NCBI GenBank assembly: GCA_946414885.1
Contig: CAMKQH010000028.1
Span: 1-47,952 of the forward strand
Reading direction: 5' to 3'
DNA length: 47,952 nt
Source of the DNA: an uncultured Lachnospiraceae bacterium
Lineage (GTDB): Bacteria; Bacillota; Clostridia; Lachnospirales; Lachnospiraceae
In this document: positions 33,029 through 40,486 of the stretch, piece after piece
How positions within the stretch are numbered: the stretch's first letter is position 1
How the letters are laid out: every line of letters begins with the position of its first letter
The notes under the pieces: generated by a model
What the model was told of the DNA's origin: nothing
The model's database searches: none
Seen by the model: only the letters and a program-made list of their open reading frames with translations
Position numbers and translations under genes: made by a program

Positions 33029-33850
33029 TTATACAATTCCCAGAAAATCCACAATCTGCTGGCCAAAAAGGATCGCCGCCGCGAGTCCCGCACCAAGTGC
33101 AAGGGCCAGTTTGAAATGCTTTCCAACAGGCTTTTTTCCTGCGATCAAGACGGCCAGCAACTCCACGAGCGCAATCACGATCGCGGCAGGAAGCGCCGCT
33201 AAAAGAAGCTTATCCCATCCGATCACTGCTCCCACAAGCGCCGGCATCCAGGCAAGCCCAAGAGGGATTGACTTCTTAAACGCAAGTGCAAAGATCGCCA
33301 CAAAAATGCTCAGGCAAAAAGCTCCGATCAGTCTGTCCGTCCAAAGAACCTCGGGCATCGTAAAAATCCCAACGACTGCGATCACGGCAAGAGCGATCAC
33401 CGTTCCGCGCTTCACCACGCCCATGTCGATCTGAATGAAAGTGATCACCGTCAAGGCCCCGATCAGAGAAAATGCGGTAAGTCCCGCAAGGATCATACCG
33501 TAAAAATCACCTGTCGCCGTCTCTGCAATGCTTCCGACGGTCTTTCCAAAGAAAACCCAGAAGCTTGCGATGGCGCTGCAACCTCCGAATACCTCGATCA
33601 GCACGTCCCTGCATCCAATCTTGGAGCCACAGTTCTTACACTTTCCGCCGAGGCAGACGTAGCTTACCACCGGCACCAGTTCCATCGGCGAAAGCAGCTT
33701 TCCGCATCCCGGGCAATGGGATCTGGTCTTTACAAACTCCTCTCCCCTGGGCACTCGGAAAATGACCACGTTGAGGAACGAATACACGCTGGCGCCCAGG
33801 AAGAACAAAAAGATGCTGAAAAGAATCTTAAACCATAACGGTAAAATCAT
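33029..33850 (-). CDS. Prepilin peptidase-like (A24) protein, probably altered active site
   Basis: The 273-residue polytopic membrane protein has the N-terminal domain of type IV prepilin peptidases: FLNVVIFRVPRGEEFVKTRSHCPGCG, then CLGGKCKNCGSK, giving two CxxC zinc pairs. The first catalytic Asp region is recognisable in TFIQIDMGVV. The second, normally GxGDxKL, aligns with the IPLGLAWMPALVGAVIGW stretch, where Leu stands in place of Asp. The protein may therefore be inactive as a protease or use another residue. The start at 33850 follows GGGAGG. It lies 29 bases after argS and probably shares its transcript. No type IV pilin gene is in the window. Confidence 0.7.
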   Translation of the reverse strand: MILPLWFKILFSIFLFFLGASVYSFLNVVIFRVPRGEEFVKTRSHCPGCGKLLSPMELVPVVSYVCLGGKCKNCGSKIGCRDVLIEVFGGCSAIASFWVFFGKTVGSIAETATGDFYGMILAGLTAFSLIGALTVITFIQIDMGVVKRGTVIALAVIAVVGIFTMPEVLWTDRLIGAFCLSIFVAIFALAFKKSIPLGLAWMPALVGAVIGWDKLLLAALPAAIVIALVELLAVLIAGKKPVGKHFKLALALGAGLAAAILFGQQIVDFLGIV

Positions 33851-33879
33851 AAAACACCTCCCAAATTCCATTCAGCCCC

Positions 33880-35646
33880 TTACATCTTTTCCGGAGCTTC
33901 AAATCCCAAAACGGAAATGCAATCCAGCATGACGTCCTTGACAAGGGAAAGCAGCGCGATCCATCCGGCTTTCTTTGCCTCGTCCTCCTCGGTCAGGATC
34001 TTGGTCTCATGATAGAAACGGTTGAAATCATTGGCAAGCTCGTATACGTATCCGCAAACCCGGTGAGGCGCAAGCTCTGCTGCCGCTCCCTCCATCATGG
34101 AATGGAACTGCAAAAGTTGCATTACGAGTGCCTTCTCGGAATCGCTCTGTGCCATGCCAAGCTTTGCCGCCGATGCATCGCCGCCCTGCTCCGCATACTT
34201 CGCAAGAATGGACTTAATGCGGACGATGGTATAAAGAATATAAGGGCCGGTGTCTCCTTCAAATGAGGTAAACCTGTCCATGTCAAAAATATAATCCTTG
34301 GAGGCCTGATTCGACAGATCGCCGTAGATCAGTGCGGCGAGCGCCACCTGGTTTGCCACCTTGCGCGCTTCCTCCTCGGACATCTCCCTGCCCTCACGGA
34401 TCTTGCGGTACATCTCATCTTCCGTGTCCTGAATGAGGCGTTCGAGGCGCATCACGCCCCCGTCGCGGGTCTTAAAGGGCTTGCCGTCCTGTCCGTTCAC
34501 GGTGCCGAAACCGATCCAGTCAAGCTCCACCTCAGGCTTTACAAGCTTCGTCTTCCTTGCGCAACGGAATACCTGCTGGAAATATAAATCCTGACGCTTG
34601 TCCGTCAGATAAATGATCCGGTCAGGATTAAACTTTTGAACGCGGTCCATGATCGTGGCAAGGTCCGTCGTATTATACAGGGATGCGCCGTCCGACTTCA
34701 GAATCATGCAAGGCGGCATCTCCTTCGTATCCGTCTCTTCCTTCACGTCAACCACAAGCGCCCCGTCACTGATATATGCATAGCCGCCGTCTTTCATGTA
34801 CTGCACCATTTCCGGGATCAAGTCCTTGATCGTGCTCTCGCCGTTCCAAAGATCAAACTCGCAGTTCAACGTCGTATAGACCTTTTTCAGATCCTTGATG
34901 GAAACCTCGCGGATCATCTGACCAAGTGCCCAATAACCGCGAACGCCCTGCTGGAACTTGTAGGTTGCCTCCATGGCCTTCGACTTGTACTCCGCGTCGG
35001 ACTTAGACCGTTTGCTGGATGCGGGGTAAATCTCCTCCAGCTCGGAAATGTCAAAGGGGGCAATCTCAGGATACTCTCCCTCATAGCTCTCATCAAAATA
35101 AACCCAATCCGGATAACGCTCCTTCAGGCCTGCGATCACAAGGCCCATCTGCAAGCCCCAGTCGCCGAGGTGCGCATCACCAATGACTTCATGTCCCACG
35201 TAACGGTTCATGCGCTTTACGCACCCGCCAATGACCGCAGAGCGCAGATGTCCTACGTGCAAAGGCTTGGCCACGTTGGCTCCGCCGTAATCGATCACAA
35301 GCTTCTTGATCTTTTCAGGCTTTTCCAGGCCAAACTTTGGCTCCTTTGCCATCACCTCGAGCAACTTGGCCAAATACTCTTTCTTTAATTTCAGATTCAG
35401 AAAACCGGGCGCCACGGCATTTACCTCTTCAAATGCCTCGCTGCCCTCTAACTTCGCAGCCACTTCATTCGCGATCATGATGGGCGCCTTGTGATACTGC
35501 TTTGCCCCTGCCATTGCACCGTTGCACTGGAATTCACAGAGGTCCGGTCTGTTGGACAGTCCCACCTTTCCAAGCGCCGCGTCATATCCCGCCGCCTCAA
35601 AAGCCTGTCCCATCTCCTCCGAAAGCAACTCTAACAACTTTTTCAT
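33880..35646 (-). CDS. argS: Arginyl-tRNA synthetase
   Basis: The 588-residue class I synthetase charges tRNA-Arg. It has the N-terminal additional domain, the HIGH-type motif in PLHVGHLRSAVIGG near residue 130, a KMSK-like region around TRDGGVMRLERL, and the C-terminal DALR anticodon-binding domain with YILYTIVRIKSIL and RFYHETKIL, ending LGFEAPEKM. The length is normal. The start follows GAGGT, about 60 bases from a predicted promoter. The prepilin-peptidase-like gene follows it in the same transcript. Confidence 0.96.
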   Translation of the reverse strand: MKKLLELLSEEMGQAFEAAGYDAALGKVGLSNRPDLCEFQCNGAMAGAKQYHKAPIMIANEVAAKLEGSEAFEEVNAVAPGFLNLKLKKEYLAKLLEVMAKEPKFGLEKPEKIKKLVIDYGGANVAKPLHVGHLRSAVIGGCVKRMNRYVGHEVIGDAHLGDWGLQMGLVIAGLKERYPDWVYFDESYEGEYPEIAPFDISELEEIYPASSKRSKSDAEYKSKAMEATYKFQQGVRGYWALGQMIREVSIKDLKKVYTTLNCEFDLWNGESTIKDLIPEMVQYMKDGGYAYISDGALVVDVKEETDTKEMPPCMILKSDGASLYNTTDLATIMDRVQKFNPDRIIYLTDKRQDLYFQQVFRCARKTKLVKPEVELDWIGFGTVNGQDGKPFKTRDGGVMRLERLIQDTEDEMYRKIREGREMSEEEARKVANQVALAALIYGDLSNQASKDYIFDMDRFTSFEGDTGPYILYTIVRIKSILAKYAEQGGDASAAKLGMAQSDSEKALVMQLLQFHSMMEGAAAELAPHRVCGYVYELANDFNRFYHETKILTEEDEAKKAGWIALLSLVKDVMLDCISVLGFEAPEKM

Positions 35647-35678
35647 ACAAAATACCTCACTTGCAAATTATTAAAGGC

Positions 35679-35708
35679 ATTGTAGCACAATCCCACCAAA
35701 AATGTAAA
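35679..35708 (-). promoter_or_regulatory. Predicted argS promoter
   Basis: On the minus strand, TTTACA (35703-35708) and TACAAT (35679-35684) are 18 bases apart, with TTGTGC just before the -10. The same TTGTGC element precedes the -10 of the surface operon and of carAB. Confidence 0.6.
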
Positions 35709-35713
35709 GTGCT

Positions 35714-35866
35714 TTAGCGCTCCTTTAAATAATCCCTCACGTTCTCTTCCCTCTCACCAAATGAGCTGGTTTTCACCGCGTCACTTAACGTGATCAGCGC
35801 GGCGATCAGAAACGCCAGATATCCGCCGGCGATAATGCCAATGATCAACAGTAATGCGTCACTCAT
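35714..35866 (-). CDS. 50-residue single-pass membrane protein
   Basis: The short frame starts MSDALLLIIGIIAGGYLAFLI, one clear membrane segment, and ends with a charged tail (REENVRDYLKER). GAGGTGA precedes the ATG, which overlaps the last codons of the zinc-ribbon membrane protein gene by 8 bases, so translation is probably coupled. Its position and coupling suggest a partner or regulatory small subunit of that protein. No family is recognised. Confidence 0.6.
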   Translation of the reverse strand: MSDALLLIIGIIAGGYLAFLIAALITLSDAVKTSSFGEREENVRDYLKER

Positions 35867-37250
35867 GATTCGTCACCTCACCATTCAATATGTTTTCAGG
35901 CATGCGCAAACGCGTAACCTTTTCGCCTCTCCGCAGTTTTTGATACAGCTTCGTCACCCTGTATTGCAACGTGCCGATCAAACCTGCAAATGCCATGATC
36001 GCGAAAAAGACCGGATAAAACTGGAGATCACTCATCCCGGAACGCTTGATCCCATAGTCCATAAACTCTACGTAATCACTTAATCCCTTAACGCACAGGT
36101 ACGCCAAAGGAATGAATACTATGGCAAGCAAAAGCAACTTGATCAGAAAAGACGTAAGGATCTTCGGCCATGACAGCACCGTACCTACCACCTTGCCATT
36201 CTGACCATTTAAGAAAATCGTCTTCAGCTTTCCCCGAACCCGGAACGTCAAAATCCAGACCGGGAATAAATAGTAATCACAGGCTTCTATCTTTCCTTGA
36301 ACGTGAGTATCCAGCAACTTGCCATTCCCTCTCCTGTTCTTACCGGAAAAGGCTTCCTGGAATAGATTTCTCGCACGGTTCAAGACAGTTGCCATTTTTT
36401 CCTGTGAGCCCTGGTCATATCTCTCTGCGCAATATCCCGAAAGATAAGCCCCGTCAAAAGGTTTTGCCTCCTCCAGATTGTAGGGCGTCAGCCATACGGC
36501 TGCCTCGTCCGGCATCTTTGTCGATCCGTCCGCCGGAACCTTGTAAAACAGATATCCCATGTTCAGGTCTTTCGTTGAAATCTTCGTTTCAGCATGCGTG
36601 TTCAAGACCATTTTCTCACTTAACCGGATATCATAGAGCCAATAAGGCACGTAAATGCCGTGAAGGTTTTCAAGCTTGAATTCCCTCGCTTCCTTTGGCG
36701 CGTATTTTGCAAGCTGGAATTTCTCCCTGATCAGGCCCTCCGCAACGTCCTTCGTGATCTTAAAAGGCACCACGTAATCCGGCTGCAAGTAATCTTCCAC
36801 CCGGTCTTTGATCACGGCCGCCTGCCCGCAATAGGCACAAACGGAAGTGAGGTTTACTTCATTTGACGCCAGTTCCGCCCCGCACGCACTGCAACGAACG
36901 ATCTGCATCTTGACCGTGGCATGACGTCTGTGGATTCTCTTGATCTGATCCTCATCCAGCTGGGAATCATAAAAAAAAGCATCCCTTCCCCAATCCGGCT
37001 CACTTGGTGTTTCCTTCTCCCCGGCCAAAATCGCAGCCTGCTCGGCGGCGATTCTTTCAGCCTCTTCCCGTTCCTGCCTGGCTTTCTCTTCCTGCCGCTT
37101 TTTCTCATTCTTCTCATTCCAGAGTTTTGCCCACTCTTCCATTTCATAGCTCGCGCCGCAGTACTGGCAATGGAGCTTTTGATCATCTATGGCAAACTCC
37201 ATGCCTGCCTCACAAGTTGGGCAACGGTAGATCATTCCCTGCTCTTCCAT
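35859..37250 (-). CDS. Zinc-ribbon membrane protein of unknown function
   Basis: The 463-residue protein has two zinc-ribbon-like modules. The first is at the N-terminus (YRCPTCEAGM...CQYCGASY). After a charged helical linker (residues 40-85), the second is VRCSACGAEL...CAYCGQAA. A central domain with FKLENLHGIYVPYWLYD follows, then two hydrophobic segments near residues 365-390 and 405-425. The layout matches TFIIB-type zinc-ribbon membrane proteins common in Clostridia, which have no established role. The start at 37250 follows AAGGGGG; upstream in-frame sequence is Arg/Lys-rich and lacks a start with a ribosome site. It is followed by the overlapping 50-residue membrane protein. Confidence 0.75.
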   Translation of the reverse strand: MEEQGMIYRCPTCEAGMEFAIDDQKLHCQYCGASYEMEEWAKLWNEKNEKKRQEEKARQEREEAERIAAEQAAILAGEKETPSEPDWGRDAFFYDSQLDEDQIKRIHRRHATVKMQIVRCSACGAELASNEVNLTSVCAYCGQAAVIKDRVEDYLQPDYVVPFKITKDVAEGLIREKFQLAKYAPKEAREFKLENLHGIYVPYWLYDIRLSEKMVLNTHAETKISTKDLNMGYLFYKVPADGSTKMPDEAAVWLTPYNLEEAKPFDGAYLSGYCAERYDQGSQEKMATVLNRARNLFQEAFSGKNRRGNGKLLDTHVQGKIEACDYYLFPVWILTFRVRGKLKTIFLNGQNGKVVGTVLSWPKILTSFLIKLLLLAIVFIPLAYLCVKGLSDYVEFMDYGIKRSGMSDLQFYPVFFAIMAFAGLIGTLQYRVTKLYQKLRRGEKVTRLRMPENILNGEVTNHE

Positions 37251-37338
37251 GGTTTTCCCCCTTCTCTGGCAACAATTCCTTACTTCCGCCTTTACAACCC
37301 TGCCTTTGTTACTCCATCTTCCCTTCCTGCGCCTGCTT

Positions 37339-38076
37339 TTACGCCTCCCGCTTTGTTTGATCTCCCTGCGCCTGCTTTTGTGCTTCCCGCTCTGCCTTGG
37401 AAAAACTACAGCCGCAGAAATCCTGCCGGTACAGTTCATATTGCTTAGAGAGCTCTATGGAGCGCTGATATCCTCCCCGCTTCTTAAAATCCGATGGAAG
37501 CCACTTTAACGATGCCTCCCCCCTAGTTGCCTCTTCGCTCGCGTACCCTGCGTCTGCCTTCTCTCCGCTTTGTTCTGCTTCCAGCCTCTCCCCAATCTCA
37601 TTCAGCTTCTCCGCATTCTTTAAGGGACTGATGGTAAGTGTCGTTCCAAAGTAATCAAAGCCTCGTTTTTCCGCCTGCAATGCCGTCTCGCGAAGCCGCA
37701 GCTCATAGCAGCGAAAGCATCTCTCACCGCCCTCTGGGCAGTTCTCGTAACCCTTCACCGCCTCATAAAAGTCCGCCGGCCGCCAATCCCCTTCCACAAC
37801 CTCTATGGGCCATCCCTTCTTTTCCTGGTTGTAGATCTCGATCAAACGCTTTTGCTCCCGCACCCGGTGCTGATACTCCTCACTCCCGGAAATATTGGGA
37901 TTGTAATAGAACACCGTGATTGCAAAATAAGGCGCAAGGTATTCAAGACAATAGCTCGAGCATGGCCCGCAGCAACTATGCAAAAACAGGGTGGGCGCAC
38001 TGACGCCGCCACCCTGTTTGATCTGTTCCACAATCAATTCTAATTCTTTTTGATAATTTCTTTTGTTCATAGGCAA
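37339..38076 (-). CDS. queH: Epoxyqueuosine reductase QueH
   Basis: The 245-residue protein matches QueH (formerly DUF208), which reduces epoxyqueuosine to queuosine in tRNA. The iron-binding Cys signature SCCGPCSSYCLEYL lies near residue 34. Later conserved parts are YYNPNI, PEGGERCFRCYELR and the C-terminal QDFCGCSFS. The 15-20 residue region EQSGEKADAGYASEEATRGE is a likely insertion in a loop. A TTG start at 38076 has GGAGG 8 bases away; an ATG two codons later (38070) is the alternative. The gene directly follows the MATE gene, suggesting co-transcription. Confidence 0.92.
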   Translation of the reverse strand: MPMNKRNYQKELELIVEQIKQGGGVSAPTLFLHSCCGPCSSYCLEYLAPYFAITVFYYNPNISGSEEYQHRVREQKRLIEIYNQEKKGWPIEVVEGDWRPADFYEAVKGYENCPEGGERCFRCYELRLRETALQAEKRGFDYFGTTLTISPLKNAEKLNEIGERLEAEQSGEKADAGYASEEATRGEASLKWLPSDFKKRGGYQRSIELSKQYELYRQDFCGCSFSKAEREAQKQAQGDQTKREA

Positions 38077-38079
38077 TTT

Positions 38080-39510
38080 CTATGCCTCCGCTTTTTGCTC
38101 CTCGTTAAGGTATTCCCTGCCGACCTTGATCCTCTTGATCCATTTGCCACTGTGCAAACGGATGACGCACCATACTGCCTTGGTGATCTGATCTGATTTC
38201 AGGCAAATGTAAATGCCAAAGGGTGAAAGCTTAAACACAAATCCAGCCGCGATTCCCAGAGGAATGGCCAGCACCCATAGGAACACGTTGTCGGCTAACA
38301 TGAGCATTTTCGTGTCACCGCCGCCGCGGAGCACGCCCTTCGTCATGATGCTGTTCGTCGCCTGGAACACGATGATCAGGCAGATGGCGTTCATCAGCTG
38401 TCTTGCCATGACTGCCGTTCCTTCCGTCAGGTTAAAGGATTTGATGACCGGCTCCCTCACAATCATAATGAATGCTGCGGACACAAGACCAAGTGCCAGT
38501 CCAAAGCCCAGGAAACCGTACCCCTGCCGCTGCGCCCTCTCCTTCTGTCCCTCGCCAAGCGTCTGGCCCGTGACAATGGCCCCGGCCTGACACACGCCCT
38601 GGATCATGACGGAACTCATCATCTGCGTCGTTGCCGTCACGGAGTTTGCCGCGACAAAGGCCTGCCCAAGACGTCCAATTACCATGGCCACCGCCGTATT
38701 TCCTGCAGCCAGAATGCCGTCGCTGATCAGCACGGGAATGCTGATCCGAATGTATTCCCCGATCAGGTCACCAGTCTTCATAAGGAGATGCTTTAACCTA
38801 AATCCGATCTTCTTGTCCACAAAGAACAAATATCCGCAAATGACGGAAGTCTCATAGACGCGGGCAATCAGCGTACCCAGAGCGGCACCCGCGATCCCCA
38901 TCCTCGGGCATCCAAAGTGCCCAAAGATCAAGGCATAGTTTGCGCCCAGATTGACAAAGAACGCGCCCATGGAAACGTAAAGAGGCATTTTCACCTGTCC
39001 TACGCTCCTGAGAACGATGGTGCACGTCAGGGACAAGCCCAGGAAAAAGAATGTAATGACGGAGTATTCCAGATACGTGATGCCATTCCGGATGACGTCA
39101 AGCTCTTCTCCCTCCTTCACGAACATCTGCATGATGTCATTTGGAATAAAGAAAGTAAGTAGCGCAAAGATCGCTGCCAGGCTGACGGTTAACCGCACCA
39201 TGATGCAGATCGACTTCCGAAGGGCCGTCATTGCCTTTTCCGGCTCCTTATCGCGCATGCCCCAATATCGGGAAACCAGTACCGAGGCCCCCATGCCAAG
39301 CCCCATGCAAAGGATGTGATAGATATTGATAAATTGGTTTGCAAGGGCAACGGCGGAAAGCTCCGTCTCGCCAATCCGGCTTACCATGATGTTGTCGAGC
39401 ATGTTCACGCCGATCGTGATCAAGCTCTGCGCCGCGATGGGCAACGCCAGAATCAACACCCGTTTGTAAAAGCCTTTTTCCATGTCAAATAATTTCTTAA
39501 AAACGTTCAA
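38080..39510 (-). CDS. MATE-family multidrug or metabolite exporter
   Basis: The 476-residue membrane protein has about 12 hydrophobic segments in two similar halves. The N-terminal family signature is LALPIAAQSLITIGVNMLDNIMVSRIGE, with GMGASVLVSRYWG nearby. The second half repeats the pattern with ISIPVLISDGILAAGNTAV and CQAGAIVTGQTLGEG. Substrates cannot be predicted. Four bases separate its stop from the queH start. Confidence 0.93.
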   Translation of the reverse strand: MNVFKKLFDMEKGFYKRVLILALPIAAQSLITIGVNMLDNIMVSRIGETELSAVALANQFINIYHILCMGLGMGASVLVSRYWGMRDKEPEKAMTALRKSICIMVRLTVSLAAIFALLTFFIPNDIMQMFVKEGEELDVIRNGITYLEYSVITFFFLGLSLTCTIVLRSVGQVKMPLYVSMGAFFVNLGANYALIFGHFGCPRMGIAGAALGTLIARVYETSVICGYLFFVDKKIGFRLKHLLMKTGDLIGEYIRISIPVLISDGILAAGNTAVAMVIGRLGQAFVAANSVTATTQMMSSVMIQGVCQAGAIVTGQTLGEGQKERAQRQGYGFLGFGLALGLVSAAFIMIVREPVIKSFNLTEGTAVMARQLMNAICLIIVFQATNSIMTKGVLRGGGDTKMLMLADNVFLWVLAIPLGIAAGFVFKLSPFGIYICLKSDQITKAVWCVIRLHSGKWIKRIKVGREYLNEEQKAEA

Positions 39511-39618
39511 CGCCGTAGCTCCTGTTCTTTCGTTCGTCAGATCTTATGATTCTCCAAAAGAGTATTTTAATATATATTTATCCGAATTGCAAGATAAATC
39601 GTTTTACCGCGTTCGTCA

Positions 39619-40371
39619 TCAAGGAACAAACACAAATTCCGTCCTTGCAAATTCCTCCTGCGGCTCTCCCAGAAAAAGGAATTTCTCTCCCGCCCCTTCC
39701 GGCCCCGCCTCTCCCCGGAGCAACCGGTTCTTCCGGACCTCCTCAAGCCCTTCCTCATAGCGACGCGCAACCTTTCTCCAGTTGATCACGCGATGCCATG
39801 CGTTCAGGTAATCGCCTCTCCGGTCCTGGTACTGCAGGTAATATGAATGTTCCCACACGTCCACGTTCAGGATCGGGATCACCCTTTTCAAATCAGGCAC
39901 GTCCTGGTTTGCCGTTGTCGTTATCCGAAGCGTTCCGTCCTGCCCGAGAACAAGCCATGCGTAACCGGAAGCAAATTGATTCATGGCCACTTCCTTCATT
40001 CGTTCTCTGAAATCCCGGAGGGAACCAAACTCTTGGATGATGGCCTCCAGCAACGAACCTTTGGGATCCTGCTCCTGACTAAACGGCTGCATGGAATCAA
40101 AAAACAGTTCATGCCCATAGACACCGCCACCATATCTCACGACGGAGGTTCTGAGACTCTCCGGCAGATTCTCCGGTCTTTCCAAAAGCTCCTTCAGACT
40201 TAAGCCCTGCAGGACCGGGTAATCCGCAAGCGCTGCGTTCAACTGATCCACGTAGGCCTTGTACAGCCGGTCGTGATGATATAACGTCGACTCTGCCGAA
40301 ATGCACGGTGCAAGTTCATATGGTTCGTACGGAAGTGCTCGCATAACAAACGGGTATGTTTCTTCTTTCAT
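39619..40371 (-). CDS. Diverged Fe/Mn superoxide dismutase-like protein
   Basis: The 250-residue protein has the superoxide dismutase layout. All four metal ligands are seen: His in LYHHDRLY (near residue 32), His in YGHELFFDSM, and Asp and His in DVWEHSYYLQY. The ASGYAWLVLG and NAWHRVINW parts also fit. Departures are YKAYV in place of the usual H-x-x-YV after the first ligand, GHELFF where NHxxFW is usual, and a C-terminal extension of about 40 residues with RRGRKGRE-like charge. It is probably a true but divergent enzyme, or a family member with altered metal or redox chemistry. The ATG has GGAGGGAAC upstream. Confidence 0.8.
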   Translation of the reverse strand: MKEETYPFVMRALPYEPYELAPCISAESTLYHHDRLYKAYVDQLNAALADYPVLQGLSLKELLERPENLPESLRTSVVRYGGGVYGHELFFDSMQPFSQEQDPKGSLLEAIIQEFGSLRDFRERMKEVAMNQFASGYAWLVLGQDGTLRITTTANQDVPDLKRVIPILNVDVWEHSYYLQYQDRRGDYLNAWHRVINWRKVARRYEEGLEEVRKNRLLRGEAGPEGAGEKFLFLGEPQEEFARTEFVFVP

Positions 40372-40402
40372 GTTCCCTCCAGGCGACTTAGGCCAGTCAT
40401 TT

Positions 40403-40438
40403 GCCCCATCCCTGCCTTATTCCAGGCAGCGGAGGGGC
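40403..40438 (-). terminator. Hairpin between the cyclase and superoxide dismutase genes
   Basis: GCCCCTCCGCTGCC and GGCAGGGATGGGGC can pair on the minus strand around a short loop. No T-run follows, so it may be a weak terminator or a processing stem. Confidence 0.45.
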
Positions 40439-40486
40439 TTACTCTCAGTATGCCCGGATTCTCCCAAAAAATACCTGCGACGTGTT

